Both the position numbers and the translations under genes were made by a program. From assembly GCA_945931735.1 (NCBI GenBank), contig CAMEPN010000008.1:1-17944 (forward strand): a stretch of DNA of 17,944 nt, given 5' to 3'. Below are positions 7,601 to 14,900 of this stretch, piece after piece. The notes under the pieces are model-generated. The model did not search any database and was not told the DNA's origin. It saw nothing but the letters and a program-made list of their open reading frames with translations. The DNA comes from an uncultured Clostridia bacterium (GTDB taxonomy: Bacteria; Bacillota; Clostridia; Oscillospirales; Ruminococcaceae). Position 1 is the first letter of the stretch. The number at the start of each line of letters is the position of its first letter.

Positions 7601-8934
7601 TCAAGGGTCATCTCGGATATATCCGCCAGCCCGAGTTCACCAAGGAAATGCGCAAGGACTACACGATACTCTGCCCGCAGATGGCGCCGATACACTTCGA
7701 TATGCTTGAGGCGGCGTTCAGGCACACGGGCTATAATGTCGAGATACTTACCGACTGCTCAAAGGCAGTGGTGGACGAGGGTCTGAAATACGTCAACAAC
7801 GACGCGTGCTACCCGTCGATACTTATTGTCGGACAGCTTATCCACGCGCTCAACAGCGGAAAATACGACCTCAATAAGACCGCCGTCATGATAACCCAGA
7901 CGGGCGGAGCCTGCCGCGCGACCAACTATGTCGGAATGCTCAAAAAGGCGCTTAAGGACGCGGGCTTTGATAATGTTCCGCTGATATCGCTGAATGTTGT
8001 CGGGCTGGAAAAGCAGAGCGGCTTCAAGATATCGGTTCCTATGGCGATACGCGCGTTTATGGCGATAGTTTACGGCGACGTGCTGTCGCGCTGCCTTTAT
8101 AAGGTGCGCCCCTACGAGGTCACAAAGGGGAGCGCGAACGCGCTTTACGAAAAGTGGCGGCTGTTCCTGCGGGACGAGCTGCAATACCTGTCGCTCAAGC
8201 GCTTCAACGATAACGTAACGAACATCGTGAAAGAATTTTCCGAGTTCCCCGTGCTTGACATAAAGAAACCGAAGGTAGGTCTTGTCGGGGAGATACTCGT
8301 AAAGTTCCACCCCGTCGCGAACAACGACATAATCGGGCTGCTCGAGAGCGAGGGCTGCGAGGTCGTTGTCCCCGATCTAATGGGATTTTTCTACTACATC
8401 TGCTCCCACGGCGTTACAAAGAGAGAGCTGCTTTATCTCCCTGCGACAAAGAAGTTTGTCCAGAACGCCGCGATAAAGGCGATAAGATTTATGGAGAACA
8501 GCTACCGCAAGGCGGTAAAGGGAACGAAATTCGGCTGCCCGGGCGACATTTTCGAGATGCGCGAGAAGGTCAAGGCGATAGTTTCCCCCGGAAACATCGC
8601 GGGCGAGGGCTGGTTCCTGTCGGCGGAGATGCTGGATCTTATCGACGAGGGAGTTCCGAACATCGTATGTATGCAGCCGTTCGCCTGCCTGCCGAACCAT
8701 GTCACCGGCAAGGGCGTTATCGGCGAGATACGCAGACAGCACCCCGAGAGCAATATAGTCGCGGTCGACTTTGACCCGGGCGCTTCCGAGGTAAATCAGG
8801 TAAACAGAATAAAGCTAATGCTGACGCAGGCGTTCGCGCGGGCGGGCATAAGCAGGCGCGACGTTGTTAATGTGGATATCAAGGCGGAGGATAAGTATTC
8901 CGAGCTGGTTTCCGCAGGGAACAGCGGCAAGTAA
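4633..8934 (+). CDS. Giant 2-hydroxyacyl-CoA dehydratase activase / dehydratase-like fusion protein
   Basis: From the TTG at 4633 the product is 1433 residues. Two BadF/HgdC-type ATPase domains lie in tandem, each with a phosphate motif (LDIGSTT at 6-12; IDAGSTT at 320-326). Each keeps the cysteines that in HgdC hold a 4Fe-4S cluster between subunits (Cys122 and Cys161; Cys441 and Cys480). A cysteine cluster follows (601, 604, 608 and 627), then a DUF2229-like region (about 665-980), and a region resembling HgdB or double-cubane-cluster reductases (about 1010-1390) with Cys1059, Cys1094, Cys1302 and Cys1346. Family knowledge suggests ATP-driven low-potential electron transfer; the substrate is unknown. 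No separate HgdA/HgdB genes are nearby, so it may be self-contained. I chose TTG 4633 because GGAAAGGA (4615-4622) precedes it and homologues start near [10 protein letters not shown]. The SPFH gene follows after 15 bases. Confidence 0.85.
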   Translation: MKRVGLDIGSTTVKAAVLGENDDLLYSRYKRHFSDIRKTVADIISGVGEEFRGERVYIAVTGSGGISVSKWLGIPFVQEVAAGTNAIRELIPQTDVAIELGGEDAKITYLTGGLEQRMNGSCAGGTGAFIDQMAALLNTDIGGLNELSKQHTTIYPIASHCGVFAKSDIQPLLNDGAKRSDIAASVFQSVVNQTISGLACGKPIRGKVAFLGGPLHYLSELRQRFIETLGLTPEHIIFPENANLFVAMGCAFSDESAEVSIDELVERANSLEGNQLREVERLAPLFKNEEELKAFHERHAKAVIPTAELSQTKGACYLGIDAGSTTTKAALIDSNAAIVYSHYSGNGGDPLKSVIGILKELYSLLPKDAYIAKVCTTGYGEHLIKAALGADYGEIETMAHYKAADKVLPGAEFILDIGGQDMKCMRVKNGEIESILLNEACSSGCGSFIENFAVALGMTSAEFAKLGLTAENPVDLGSRCTVFMNSRVKQAQKEGATVADISAGLSYSVVKNALFKVIKLRDTSEMGDKIIVQGGTFMNDSVLRAFELICGKEVIRPDKAGLMGAYGSALVAMERDDGKGTTLSDAASLENFKAEKTTARCGKCSNNCLLTITKFPDGKIYISNNRCERGAGNVSVKEKLPNLYEYKYKLLFDRECLPEATAKRGVIGLPRVLGMYENYPFWHRLFTELGFSVKLSPKSSRAIYDKGIETMPSESVCYPAKLAHGHIQALIDSGVKLIFYPAMPYEMGDDNGGDNHYNCPVVATYSEVIKNSVPELRKDVKLMNPFLPIFNEKRMGERLYEEFSKDLPELNITKEEIVSALAKAYAEDSAFKAEMRRKGEETVKFLEENGKRGIVLAGRPYHVDPEINHGLPEMIAGYGFAVLTEDSVAHMEKVVRPIRVVDQWTYHTRLYAAAHVVGNHDCLELVQLNSFGCGLDAITTDEVQEILRSFGKLYTCLKIDEVNNLGAARIRLRSLISVVDERARHHYKPVKGHLGYIRQPEFTKEMRKDYTILCPQMAPIHFDMLEAAFRHTGYNVEILTDCSKAVVDEGLKYVNNDACYPSILIVGQLIHALNSGKYDLNKTAVMITQTGGACRATNYVGMLKKALKDAGFDNVPLISLNVVGLEKQSGFKISVPMAIRAFMAIVYGDVLSRCLYKVRPYEVTKGSANALYEKWRLFLRDELQYLSLKRFNDNVTNIVKEFSEFPVLDIKKPKVGLVGEILVKFHPVANNDIIGLLESEGCEVVVPDLMGFFYYICSHGVTKRELLYLPATKKFVQNAAIKAIRFMENSYRKAVKGTKFGCPGDIFEMREKVKAIVSPGNIAGEGWFLSAEMLDLIDEGVPNIVCMQPFACLPNHVTGKGVIGEIRRQHPESNIVAVDFDPGASEVNQVNRIKLMLTQAFARAGISRRDVVNVDIKAEDKYSELVSAGNSGK

Positions 8935-8949
8935 TGAAGGGAGAAAACT

Positions 8950-9879
8950 ATGGCAGAACAGCGTTTTTCTACAAACGGCTCATCTGATAACAACGGCAAA
9001 AAGAACATCGGCTTCTGGGTCGTTGCGGGTATAATCGCGGTGCTTGTCATCGTGGTGCTGCTGAACAGCTTCACGGTCGTAAACGAGGGGTTTATCGGGG
9101 TCAAGTATCAGTTCGGAAAGATCGTCGAGAGCGATATGTCCGCGGGACTTAATTTCCACATTCCGTTCGTCGAGGAGATAGAGCAGGTTGACACCCGCGA
9201 GCAGATATACTCCGTACAGACCGACGCCTACACGAGCGACACGCAGACGGTCGACAGCCTTCAGCTCAAGCTCAACTATTACTACGACGGCACGAAGCTG
9301 TCCGAGATAATCAGAACGATCGGCATAAGCAATGTTGAAACAAAGCTTCTCGTTCCGAATGTCGCGAAAATTTCCAAGGACGAGATAGGCAAGGTAAAGG
9401 CTGAGGATCTTGTTCAGAACCGTTCGGACGTTCAGAATGCAATTTACGAATCGCTCAAGGAAACGCTCGAGCCGCAGGGCATAATCGTCACTGCGTTCGC
9501 GATAGAGAACCTTTCGTTCGACGAAGCGTTCGAGCAGTCCATACAGGCTAAGGTGATCGCCGCGCAGGACGCGCTCAAGATGCAGAACAAGACCGCCGAG
9601 AGGGAAGAGGAAGCCAAGCAGCAGGTAATCGCGGCGCAGGCGGAGGCTGACTCGCAGAAGATAAAGGCTGACGCCGAGGCATACGCTATCAAGGCGGTTC
9701 AGGAGCAGCTCGAGAAGAGCCCGAACTACATAGAGTACCTTAAGGTATCCAACTGGAACGGCGTTCTGCCGCAGGCTATCGGCACGGAGGTCAATCCGTT
9801 CATAGCGCTCGGCAGCAGCGACTACACCACCGCGACCCGCACGACATCAACATCGGCTGCGCCGTCCGATGCGGAATAA
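8950..9879 (+). CDS. SPFH/band-7 (prohibitin-like) membrane protein
   Basis: This 309-residue protein has a polar N-terminus, one transmembrane helix at about 20-39, an SPFH/band-7 domain from about 41 to 200, and an Ala/Glu/Lys-rich coiled coil at about 195-255. The tail is Ser/Thr/Ala-rich. The order matches prohibitin and HflC-like proteins, which assemble into large rings at membranes and often control proteases such as FtsH or organise membrane domains. The C-terminal stretch YIEYLKVSNWNG is typical of this group. A GAAGGGAG ribosome site (8936-8943) precedes the ATG. It follows the activase gene by 15 bases, so the two are probably co-transcribed; whether they function together is unknown. 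No FtsH or NfeD-like partner gene is present in the window. Confidence 0.88.
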   Translation: MAEQRFSTNGSSDNNGKKNIGFWVVAGIIAVLVIVVLLNSFTVVNEGFIGVKYQFGKIVESDMSAGLNFHIPFVEEIEQVDTREQIYSVQTDAYTSDTQTVDSLQLKLNYYYDGTKLSEIIRTIGISNVETKLLVPNVAKISKDEIGKVKAEDLVQNRSDVQNAIYESLKETLEPQGIIVTAFAIENLSFDEAFEQSIQAKVIAAQDALKMQNKTAEREEEAKQQVIAAQAEADSQKIKADAEAYAIKAVQEQLEKSPNYIEYLKVSNWNGVLPQAIGTEVNPFIALGSSDYTTATRTTSTSAAPSDAE

Positions 9880-9906
9880 TAACAAGCGATAAATAACAAC
9901 GATAAT

Positions 9907-9942
9907 GCTTTGGGGGGAGAACGGCGTTTTCCCCCCGTAAGC
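9907..9942 (+). terminator. Strong hairpin between SPFH and helicase genes
   Basis: The arms at 9912-9922 and 9926-9936 form an 11-base-pair stem with a six-G/six-C base, one G-U pair and a three-base loop. A further four outer pairs (GCTT 9907-9910 with AAGC 9939-9942) extend it. No T run follows (GTAAGCAGTC), so it is not a standard intrinsic terminator. It could be a partial terminator, a processing site or an mRNA stabiliser that separates expression of the two gene groups. Confidence 0.5.
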
Positions 9943-9963
9943 AGTCTTTAAGGAAGGTAATTT

Positions 9964-12315
9964 ATGAACTATACCGAACTGAAAAAGCGCGCTCTCGAGA
10001 GCTTTTTCTCAAGGATGAACGATATGCAGCGCAAGGCAGTTTTCCGCGTAAAAGGCTCCGTGCTTATAATCGCGGGCGCGGGCAGCGGAAAGACAACGGT
10101 GCTTGTAAACCGCATCGCGAACATGATGAAATTCGGAAACGCGTATCACGACACGGAGGAGCGCGCGCTGTCCCCCGAGGACGAACGTTTTCTCGAGGAA
10201 TTTCCGTCGCTTGAGCACACTGCGGAGAACGTGCAGCGGCTGGCGGGCATTATTTCCGTCGAGCCGGTCAACCCGTGGAATATCCTCGCGATAACCTTTA
10301 CGAACAAGGCGGCGGGCGAACTGCGCGAAAGACTTGTTTCCATGATAGGCGAGGGCGCGGAAAAGATAAACGCGTCGACGTTCCACTCCGCCTGCGTCAA
10401 GATACTCCACCGCGAGATAGAACACGTCGGCTATAAATCGGGCTTCACCATCTATGACGACGACGACTCCAAGCGTGTCATCAAGGAGGTCATGAAGAAG
10501 CTGGATATCGACGAAAAGGTCATGGGCGTAAAGATGTTCAGAAACGCCATTTCCCGCTGCAAGGACAAAATGATGTCGCCGCAGGACTATGCGCTTAACG
10601 CGCACGAGGCTGCCGATATCGCCGCGAAAAAGACCGCGCAGGTATACGCGGAATATCAGAAAAGCCTTGTCGCCGCGAATGCGCTGGATTTTGACGACAT
10701 AATCTATCTGACCGTCAAGCTTTTCGAGGACAATCCCGAAATACTTGAGCATTACAGAAATCTGTACAAATACATAATGGTGGACGAATATCAGGACACA
10801 AACGTTGCGCAGTACCGCCTTGTTTCGCTTCTCGCGGGGACAAGCGGCAACCTCTGCGTTGTCGGCGACGACGACCAGTCGATATATCGCTTCCGCGGCG
10901 CTACGATTGAGAATATTCTGAGCTTCGAGAAGCAGTACAAGGACTGCAGTGTTATCCGTCTTGAGCAGAACTACCGCTCGACCGAAACGATACTCGAGGC
11001 CGCTAACGCCGTTATCCGAAACAACTCGCAGCGCAAGGAAAAGCGCCTTTGGAGCGACCTCGGCGAGGGGGAGAAAATTCAGATAAACCTTTACCCGAAC
11101 GAAGCAGCGGAGGCAAAGGCAGTTGCCGACACGATCCTCGACGGGATAAAGGACGGGAAGAAATACTCCGATTTTGCGCTTCTTTACCGCAGCAACGCGA
11201 TATCCCGGAGCTTTGAGAACGCGCTCGCGCGGTCGGGTATACCGTACAAGATAGTAGGCGGGCTGCGCTTCTACGACAGAAAAGAGATAAAGGACATCAT
11301 GTCCTATCTCTGCCTTATCAACAACCCATACGACATGATACGCTTCCGCCGCATAATAAACGAGCCGAAGCGCGGCATCGGAGCGGCGACTGTCGACGAG
11401 ATAGTGCGCATTGCGGAGGGGCTGGGGATAAGCCCTATCGAGGTATGCGCGAACGCAGCGGAATACGAAACTCTGTCGCGAAAGGCGAACGCGCTGCGCG
11501 CGGCGGCGAACCTGTTCGAGGAGCTGGACGAGCTTGCGGACACGGCGCGGCTTGACGAGCTTATCGAAGCCGTTGCGGTGAAGAGCGGGTATATCCAGTC
11601 GCTTAAAGCAATGGGCGAGGAGGGCGAGCCGAGGATAGACAACATAAACGAGCTGAAATCCAACGCTCTGCTGATGCTGGAGGAAAACCCCGACGCAACG
11701 CTGCCGGATTTTCTCGAGCAGGTGGCGCTGGTGTCCGACCTTGACAGCTACGACTCGGAAACAGACCGTGTTTCGCTGATGACAATGCACAGCGCAAAGG
11801 GGCTTGAGTTCGACACGGTGTTCCTCGTTGCGGCGGAGGACAACATTTTCCCGAGCTACATGAGCCTTTACGACCCGTCCGAGATGGAGGAGGAGCGCCG
11901 CCTTGCGTATGTCGCGATAACGCGCGCGAAGAAGCGCCTGCTGATAACCCACACGGCGTATCGTATGCTTTACGGAAAATCCTCCGCAAACAAGCTGTCG
12001 ACCTTCATGCGGGAGATACCCGAGGAATTTGTCGAGAAGCACGGCGAGCGTCCGAAGTCGTTCGGTTATACGGGGACAAAGCCGCAGAAGCGGAACTACC
12101 TTGCCGAGGAAACGGCGAAGAAGCCCGTCACCGCGACCCCGCACGCTACGGGAGAGGTGTTCGCAGCAGGCGACCGCGTCCGCCACAACGTTTTCGGAGA
12201 GGGCACCGTCACCGAGGCAAAGCGCATGGGCAACGATACCATGCTCACCATTGCGTTTGACAGCGCGGGCAGCAAAAAGCTCATGGCGAATTTCGCAAAG
12301 ATAACAAAGGTATGA
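9964..12315 (+). CDS. pcrA: ATP-dependent DNA helicase PcrA/UvrD
   Basis: This 783-residue superfamily 1A helicase unwinds DNA 3' to 5' in repair and replication-fork maintenance. Motifs in order: Walker A AGAGSGKTT (37-45), Ia ITFTNKAAGEL (110-120), Ib STFHSA (138-143), Walker B VDEYQD (273-278), III GDDDQSIYRFRGA (301-313), IV LEQNYRST (333-340), V TMHSAKGLEFD and VI YVAITRAKKRL. The C-terminus carries the PcrA-type Tudor-like segment (GDRVRHNVFGEGTV), known in relatives to contact RNA polymerase. Between motifs I and Ia there is an acidic segment of about 45 residues (57-101), longer than in Bacillus PcrA or E. coli UvrD. The ATG at 9964 follows AAGGAAGG (9950-9957). The acetyltransferase gene starts 10 bases downstream. 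All catalytic motifs look intact. Confidence 0.95.
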   Translation: MNYTELKKRALESFFSRMNDMQRKAVFRVKGSVLIIAGAGSGKTTVLVNRIANMMKFGNAYHDTEERALSPEDERFLEEFPSLEHTAENVQRLAGIISVEPVNPWNILAITFTNKAAGELRERLVSMIGEGAEKINASTFHSACVKILHREIEHVGYKSGFTIYDDDDSKRVIKEVMKKLDIDEKVMGVKMFRNAISRCKDKMMSPQDYALNAHEAADIAAKKTAQVYAEYQKSLVAANALDFDDIIYLTVKLFEDNPEILEHYRNLYKYIMVDEYQDTNVAQYRLVSLLAGTSGNLCVVGDDDQSIYRFRGATIENILSFEKQYKDCSVIRLEQNYRSTETILEAANAVIRNNSQRKEKRLWSDLGEGEKIQINLYPNEAAEAKAVADTILDGIKDGKKYSDFALLYRSNAISRSFENALARSGIPYKIVGGLRFYDRKEIKDIMSYLCLINNPYDMIRFRRIINEPKRGIGAATVDEIVRIAEGLGISPIEVCANAAEYETLSRKANALRAAANLFEELDELADTARLDELIEAVAVKSGYIQSLKAMGEEGEPRIDNINELKSNALLMLEENPDATLPDFLEQVALVSDLDSYDSETDRVSLMTMHSAKGLEFDTVFLVAAEDNIFPSYMSLYDPSEMEEERRLAYVAITRAKKRLLITHTAYRMLYGKSSANKLSTFMREIPEEFVEKHGERPKSFGYTGTKPQKRNYLAEETAKKPVTATPHATGEVFAAGDRVRHNVFGEGTVTEAKRMGNDTMLTIAFDSAGSKKLMANFAKITKV

Positions 12316-12325
12316 GGAACGGCTT

Positions 12326-13190
12326 ATGTTTGAGCTGAATTGCAATATACGGGACAGCGACGCCCTGCGCAGAAGCTTCAACGAGCTTACGCGGGAGGTA
12401 TTTTGGTTCGATTTTGAGGACTGGTACAAGTCGGGCGGCTGGGGCGATATGTATATCCCGCACGCCGTCGTCGAGGACGGGGAAGTCGTCGCGAATGTTT
12501 CGGTCAACATAATGCCGTTTTCCGTCGGCGGGGTGAGGAAAAACTATATCCAGCTCGGCACGGTAATGACGCGACCCGACAGGCGCGGCGAGGGGCTGGG
12601 GCGCGCCGCAATGGAGTTTGTGCTGGAAAAATACCTCGATGCACCGGACGTCGACGGAATATTTTTTCGGAAACGACAGCGTGCTTGATTTCTACCCTAA
12701 ATTCGGGTTCAGACCATCGCGGGAGTTAGGATACAGCGCCGCCGCGCTGCCCGCGGAGCCTTATATGCTCACTAAAACCGACCTGTCCGACCCGGAACAG
12801 AGCGGGCGTTTTTTCCGCGCTCTTAATTACGACGGCGGAGAATACGGCGCATTTTCCATGACGGAAAATATCGGGCTTTATACGTTTTGGCTTGCCGCTG
12901 ATTACGGCGAGAGCCTGTATTTTGTCCCCGAAACGGGCGGATATGTTATCGCCGAGAAGAAAGGCAGCACGCTTTTCCTGCGGCAGAGCGTCGGATTTTC
13001 CCCCGACCCGCACCGGCTTGCGGCGGCATTCGGAGCGGCAGAGGTGAGGTTCGGCTATACCCCCGCGGACAGGAGCGGGCTTGACTGCTCGGAGCATAAG
13101 ACCGAGGACTGCACCTTGTTTATTATCGGGGAGGATCTTGCGCGCGTGGAGCGCGACAGGCTGATGTTCCCCGAAATATCTCATGCGTAA
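12326..13190 (+). pseudogene. GNAT-family N-acetyltransferase, split by a one-base frameshift
   Basis: Two reading frames join into one gene. The first frame (12326-12688, 120 residues) holds the GNAT acetyl-CoA site RPDRRGEGLG and runs sensibly to VDGIFF. It then reads RKRQRA and stops. The second frame carries on from the same point with GNDSVLDFYPKFGF, typical end-of-GNAT sequence, and continues to 13190. The switch lies in a T6 run at 12662-12667; removing one T gives an uninterrupted 287-residue protein. Both halves keep coding-like sequence, so the lesion is recent, a sequencing or assembly error, or a site of slippage. GNAT enzymes transfer acetyl from acetyl-CoA to amines; the C-terminal half (about 150-287) is unassigned and the substrate unknown. 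GAGGA (12314-12318) is the ribosome site, and the gene sits 10 bases after pcrA. Confidence 0.75.
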
Positions 13191-13212
13191 TTTTGGCGAA
13201 AGGAACTGCAAA

Positions 13213-13701
13213 ATGAAACTTATTCTTGTTGCGGACAACGACTGGGCAATCGGGAGAAACGGCGGGCTTCTCGCGCGGCTTCCCGAGGATATGAAGCGCT
13301 TCCGCGAAACGACAACGGGTCATGCGGTGGTAATGGGACGAAAGACATGGGAGAGCTTTCCGAAGCGCCCTCTTCCCGACAGGGAGAATTTCGTTATCTC
13401 CCGAACGATAAAGCAGCTTGACGGCGCGCGCGTTTTCGGCTCCGTTGAGGAGTTTCTCGAATTTTCACACGAGTATAAGGGGGATATCTACGTTATCGGC
13501 GGCGGGGAAATTTACGCGCAGCTTCTTCCCTACTGCGACGCCGCGCTGATAACCCGCGTGTACGAATGCTTCGGCGGGGACACTTTCTTTGCCGACCTCG
13601 ACGCGTCGCCCGAATGGGAGGTTGCAGAAGCTTCCCCCGTAATGGAAACGGGCTGCCACAATATCCGATTTTTCCGATATGTCAGAAAGGCGCGGAAATG
13701 A
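13213..13701 (+). CDS. folA: Dihydrofolate reductase
   Basis: This 162-residue protein matches bacterial type I DHFR, which reduces dihydrofolate to tetrahydrofolate with NADPH for thymidylate and purine synthesis. Visible motifs: the N-terminal strand and Met20-like loop (LILVADNDWAIGRNG), LPEDM with the catalytic acid Asp26, MGRKTWESFP (41-50) for NADPH binding, and VIGGGEIY (94-101). The position equivalent to E. coli Trp22 is Ala21 (LLARLPEDM), a departure from most DHFRs. I chose the ATG at 13213 over an in-frame ATG at 13183, since GAAAGGAA (13198-13205) sits just before it and the DHFR fold begins at once; the earlier start would overlap the acetyltransferase. The stop overlaps the next start (ATGA). 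No thymidylate synthase gene is in the window. Confidence 0.93.
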   Translation: MKLILVADNDWAIGRNGGLLARLPEDMKRFRETTTGHAVVMGRKTWESFPKRPLPDRENFVISRTIKQLDGARVFGSVEEFLEFSHEYKGDIYVIGGGEIYAQLLPYCDAALITRVYECFGGDTFFADLDASPEWEVAEASPVMETGCHNIRFFRYVRKARK

Positions 13702-14051
13702 CGCGGGAGGAGTTTCTCGGCTTTTGCCGCACTATCGGCGGAGCGGCGCTGGATCAGCCGTTCGATGAGGATTTTTCGTCGTGGGTTGCGCGGCACGAAA
13801 ACAACAGAAAATGGTTCGCGCTGTTAATGGAGCACGACGGTCGGGATATAGTCAACCTGAAATGCGACCCGCAGGAGGCTGATTTTCTGCGCAGCGTTTA
13901 CAAGGGCGTCGTTCCCGCGTATCACATGAACAAGACCCATTGGAACACGGTCTATCTGGATTCCGACGTCCCGAATGAGGAGATAGAGCGCATGACAATG
14001 AGCAGCTTCCGACTTACCGAAAGTAAGCCCCGGAGAAAAAAGGAGAAATAA
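13698..14051 (+). CDS. MmcQ/YjbR family protein
   Basis: This 117-residue protein resembles the MmcQ/YjbR (CyaY-like fold) family: an N-terminal helix MTREEFLGFC, the segment LDQPFDEDF, a strand NLKCDP, and the family hallmark GVVPAYHMNKTHWNTVYLD near residues 70-90. It ends in a basic tail (KPRRKKEK). Members are small cytosolic proteins often annotated as DNA-binding, but their cellular role is not established. The ATG overlaps the DHFR stop by four bases (ATGA at 13698-13701), with GAAAGG (13685-13690) as the ribosome site, so translation is coupled. The DUF2461 gene starts one base after the stop. Confidence 0.85.
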   Translation: MTREEFLGFCRTIGGAALDQPFDEDFSSWVARHENNRKWFALLMEHDGRDIVNLKCDPQEADFLRSVYKGVVPAYHMNKTHWNTVYLDSDVPNEEIERMTMSSFRLTESKPRRKKEK

Positions 14052-14052
14052 A

Positions 14053-14733
14053 ATGCCCTTTTCACAGCAGACGATAGATTTTCTTTTCGAGAACAGGCTG
14101 CACGACAGCAAAGCGTGGTTCTCGGAGCATAAGGGGGATTACACGCGGGTTGTCGTCGAGCCGTTTACCGAGATAGTGAACGCGCTCGCGCCGACTATGG
14201 CTAAGATAGACCCCGAGATAATCTGCGATCCGAAAAAGCTCTCGAGAATATATCGCGACGCAAGGTATGCGAGGGACTCGGTGTTCCGCGACGAGATGTG
14301 GTTCACGTTCGCTAGGAAGCGCGCCGACGCTTATGTCGGACACCCGGGCTTTTATTTTGCCGTCGGCGTAAACGGCATGAGCTACGGCTGCGGGTATTAC
14401 TGCGCGGACAGCGCGGTAAAGGAGGCGGTGCGCGGAATGATACTTGCGGACGACGAATGTTTTAAAAAAGCGTTTTCGGCGTATAATAAACAGAAAAAAT
14501 TCACGTTCTACGGCGAGCTTTACAAGAAAAATCACTTCCCCGACCAGCCACCCGAAAAATGCGAATGGCTCAACAGAAAGGAATACGGCGTAAATTATTT
14601 CAGCAATGACCCCGAAGAAATGTTCTCGGAAAAGCTCGCGGAAAATGTCGCGCGGGATTTTACGGAGATCTCGCCGCTGTACGATTTTTATGTAAGAGCG
14701 GAGCAGGACGCGGTAATGCTTGGGAAAAAGTGA
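14053..14733 (+). CDS. DUF2461 domain-containing protein
   Basis: The 226-residue product fits the DUF2461 family over its full length. Recognisable parts are the N-terminal FLFENRLHDSKAWFSEHKGDY, here slightly varied from the usual NN-x-WF-x-xH-K pattern, then DPKKLSRIYRDARYARD and GHPGFYFAVGVNGMSYGCGYY. The family is widespread in bacteria and has no agreed biochemical function. The protein looks cytosolic, with no signal peptide or membrane helix. AAAGGAG (14039-14045) lies seven bases before the ATG, and the start is one base after the MmcQ stop, so it belongs to the same transcript. It is the last gene of the long co-directional run and is followed by a GC-rich inverted repeat. Its position beside folA is probably co-transcription, not shared function. 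Confidence 0.85.
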   Translation: MPFSQQTIDFLFENRLHDSKAWFSEHKGDYTRVVVEPFTEIVNALAPTMAKIDPEIICDPKKLSRIYRDARYARDSVFRDEMWFTFARKRADAYVGHPGFYFAVGVNGMSYGCGYYCADSAVKEAVRGMILADDECFKKAFSAYNKQKKFTFYGELYKKNHFPDQPPEKCEWLNRKEYGVNYFSNDPEEMFSEKLAENVARDFTEISPLYDFYVRAEQDAVMLGKK

Positions 14734-14746
14734 AATGAATTTTTGC

Positions 14747-14801
14747 CCGCGCGGGCTGTTCCGAAAGCCAAGCCCGCGCGGCGCTCTGTCCGTCGTTTTT
14801 T
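14747..14801 (+). terminator. GC-rich inverted repeat after the DUF2461 gene, possible terminator
   Basis: CCGCGCGGGCT (14747-14757) and AGCCCGCGCGG (14771-14781) are perfect 11-base arms around a 13-base loop. A T6 run (14796-14801) follows, but 14 bases after the stem, which is further than usual for an intrinsic terminator. The arms are also internally palindromic. It probably ends the long upstream transcript, though not in textbook form. Confidence 0.5.
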
Positions 14802-14817
14802 ACAAAAAATAACCTTT

Positions 14818-14823
14818 TATAAT
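14818..14823 (+). promoter_or_regulatory. Candidate -10 box for the small secreted protein gene
   Basis: A perfect TATAAT lies 78 bases upstream of the ATG at 14901. No good -35 sits at 16-18 bases; the nearest match, TTTACA at 14799-14804, leaves only 13 bases. An alternative is TTGCAA at 14834-14839 with GAGAAT at 14856-14861. The promoter is therefore likely in this gap, but its exact position is uncertain. Confidence 0.35.
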
Positions 14824-14900
14824 GCGTTTTTCTTTGCAAATACTAAACCTGCGCGGAGAATTACCGTGCATATTTCAGTTATTTACAAGGAGAACAGAAT

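Noticed and set aside
10009..12510. An 833-codon open frame on the minus strand opposite pcrA, and similar long antisense frames at 2429-3712 and 6202-7725
   Set aside because: They are antisense to genes with unmistakable domains, encode Arg/Val/Leu-rich sequence without motifs, and have no ribosome sites. GC-rich codon usage in the real genes removes antisense stops.
13183..13212. Longer N-terminus for DHFR from ATG at 13183
   Set aside because: It overlaps the acetyltransferase end, and the ribosome site at 13198-13205 together with the DHFR core start supports ATG 13213.
14734..14900. Possible small RNA or gene between the DUF2461 and small secreted protein genes
   Set aside because: The gap holds an inverted repeat, a -10 box and a ribosome site but no open frame with a ribosome site, and no recognisable RNA family.
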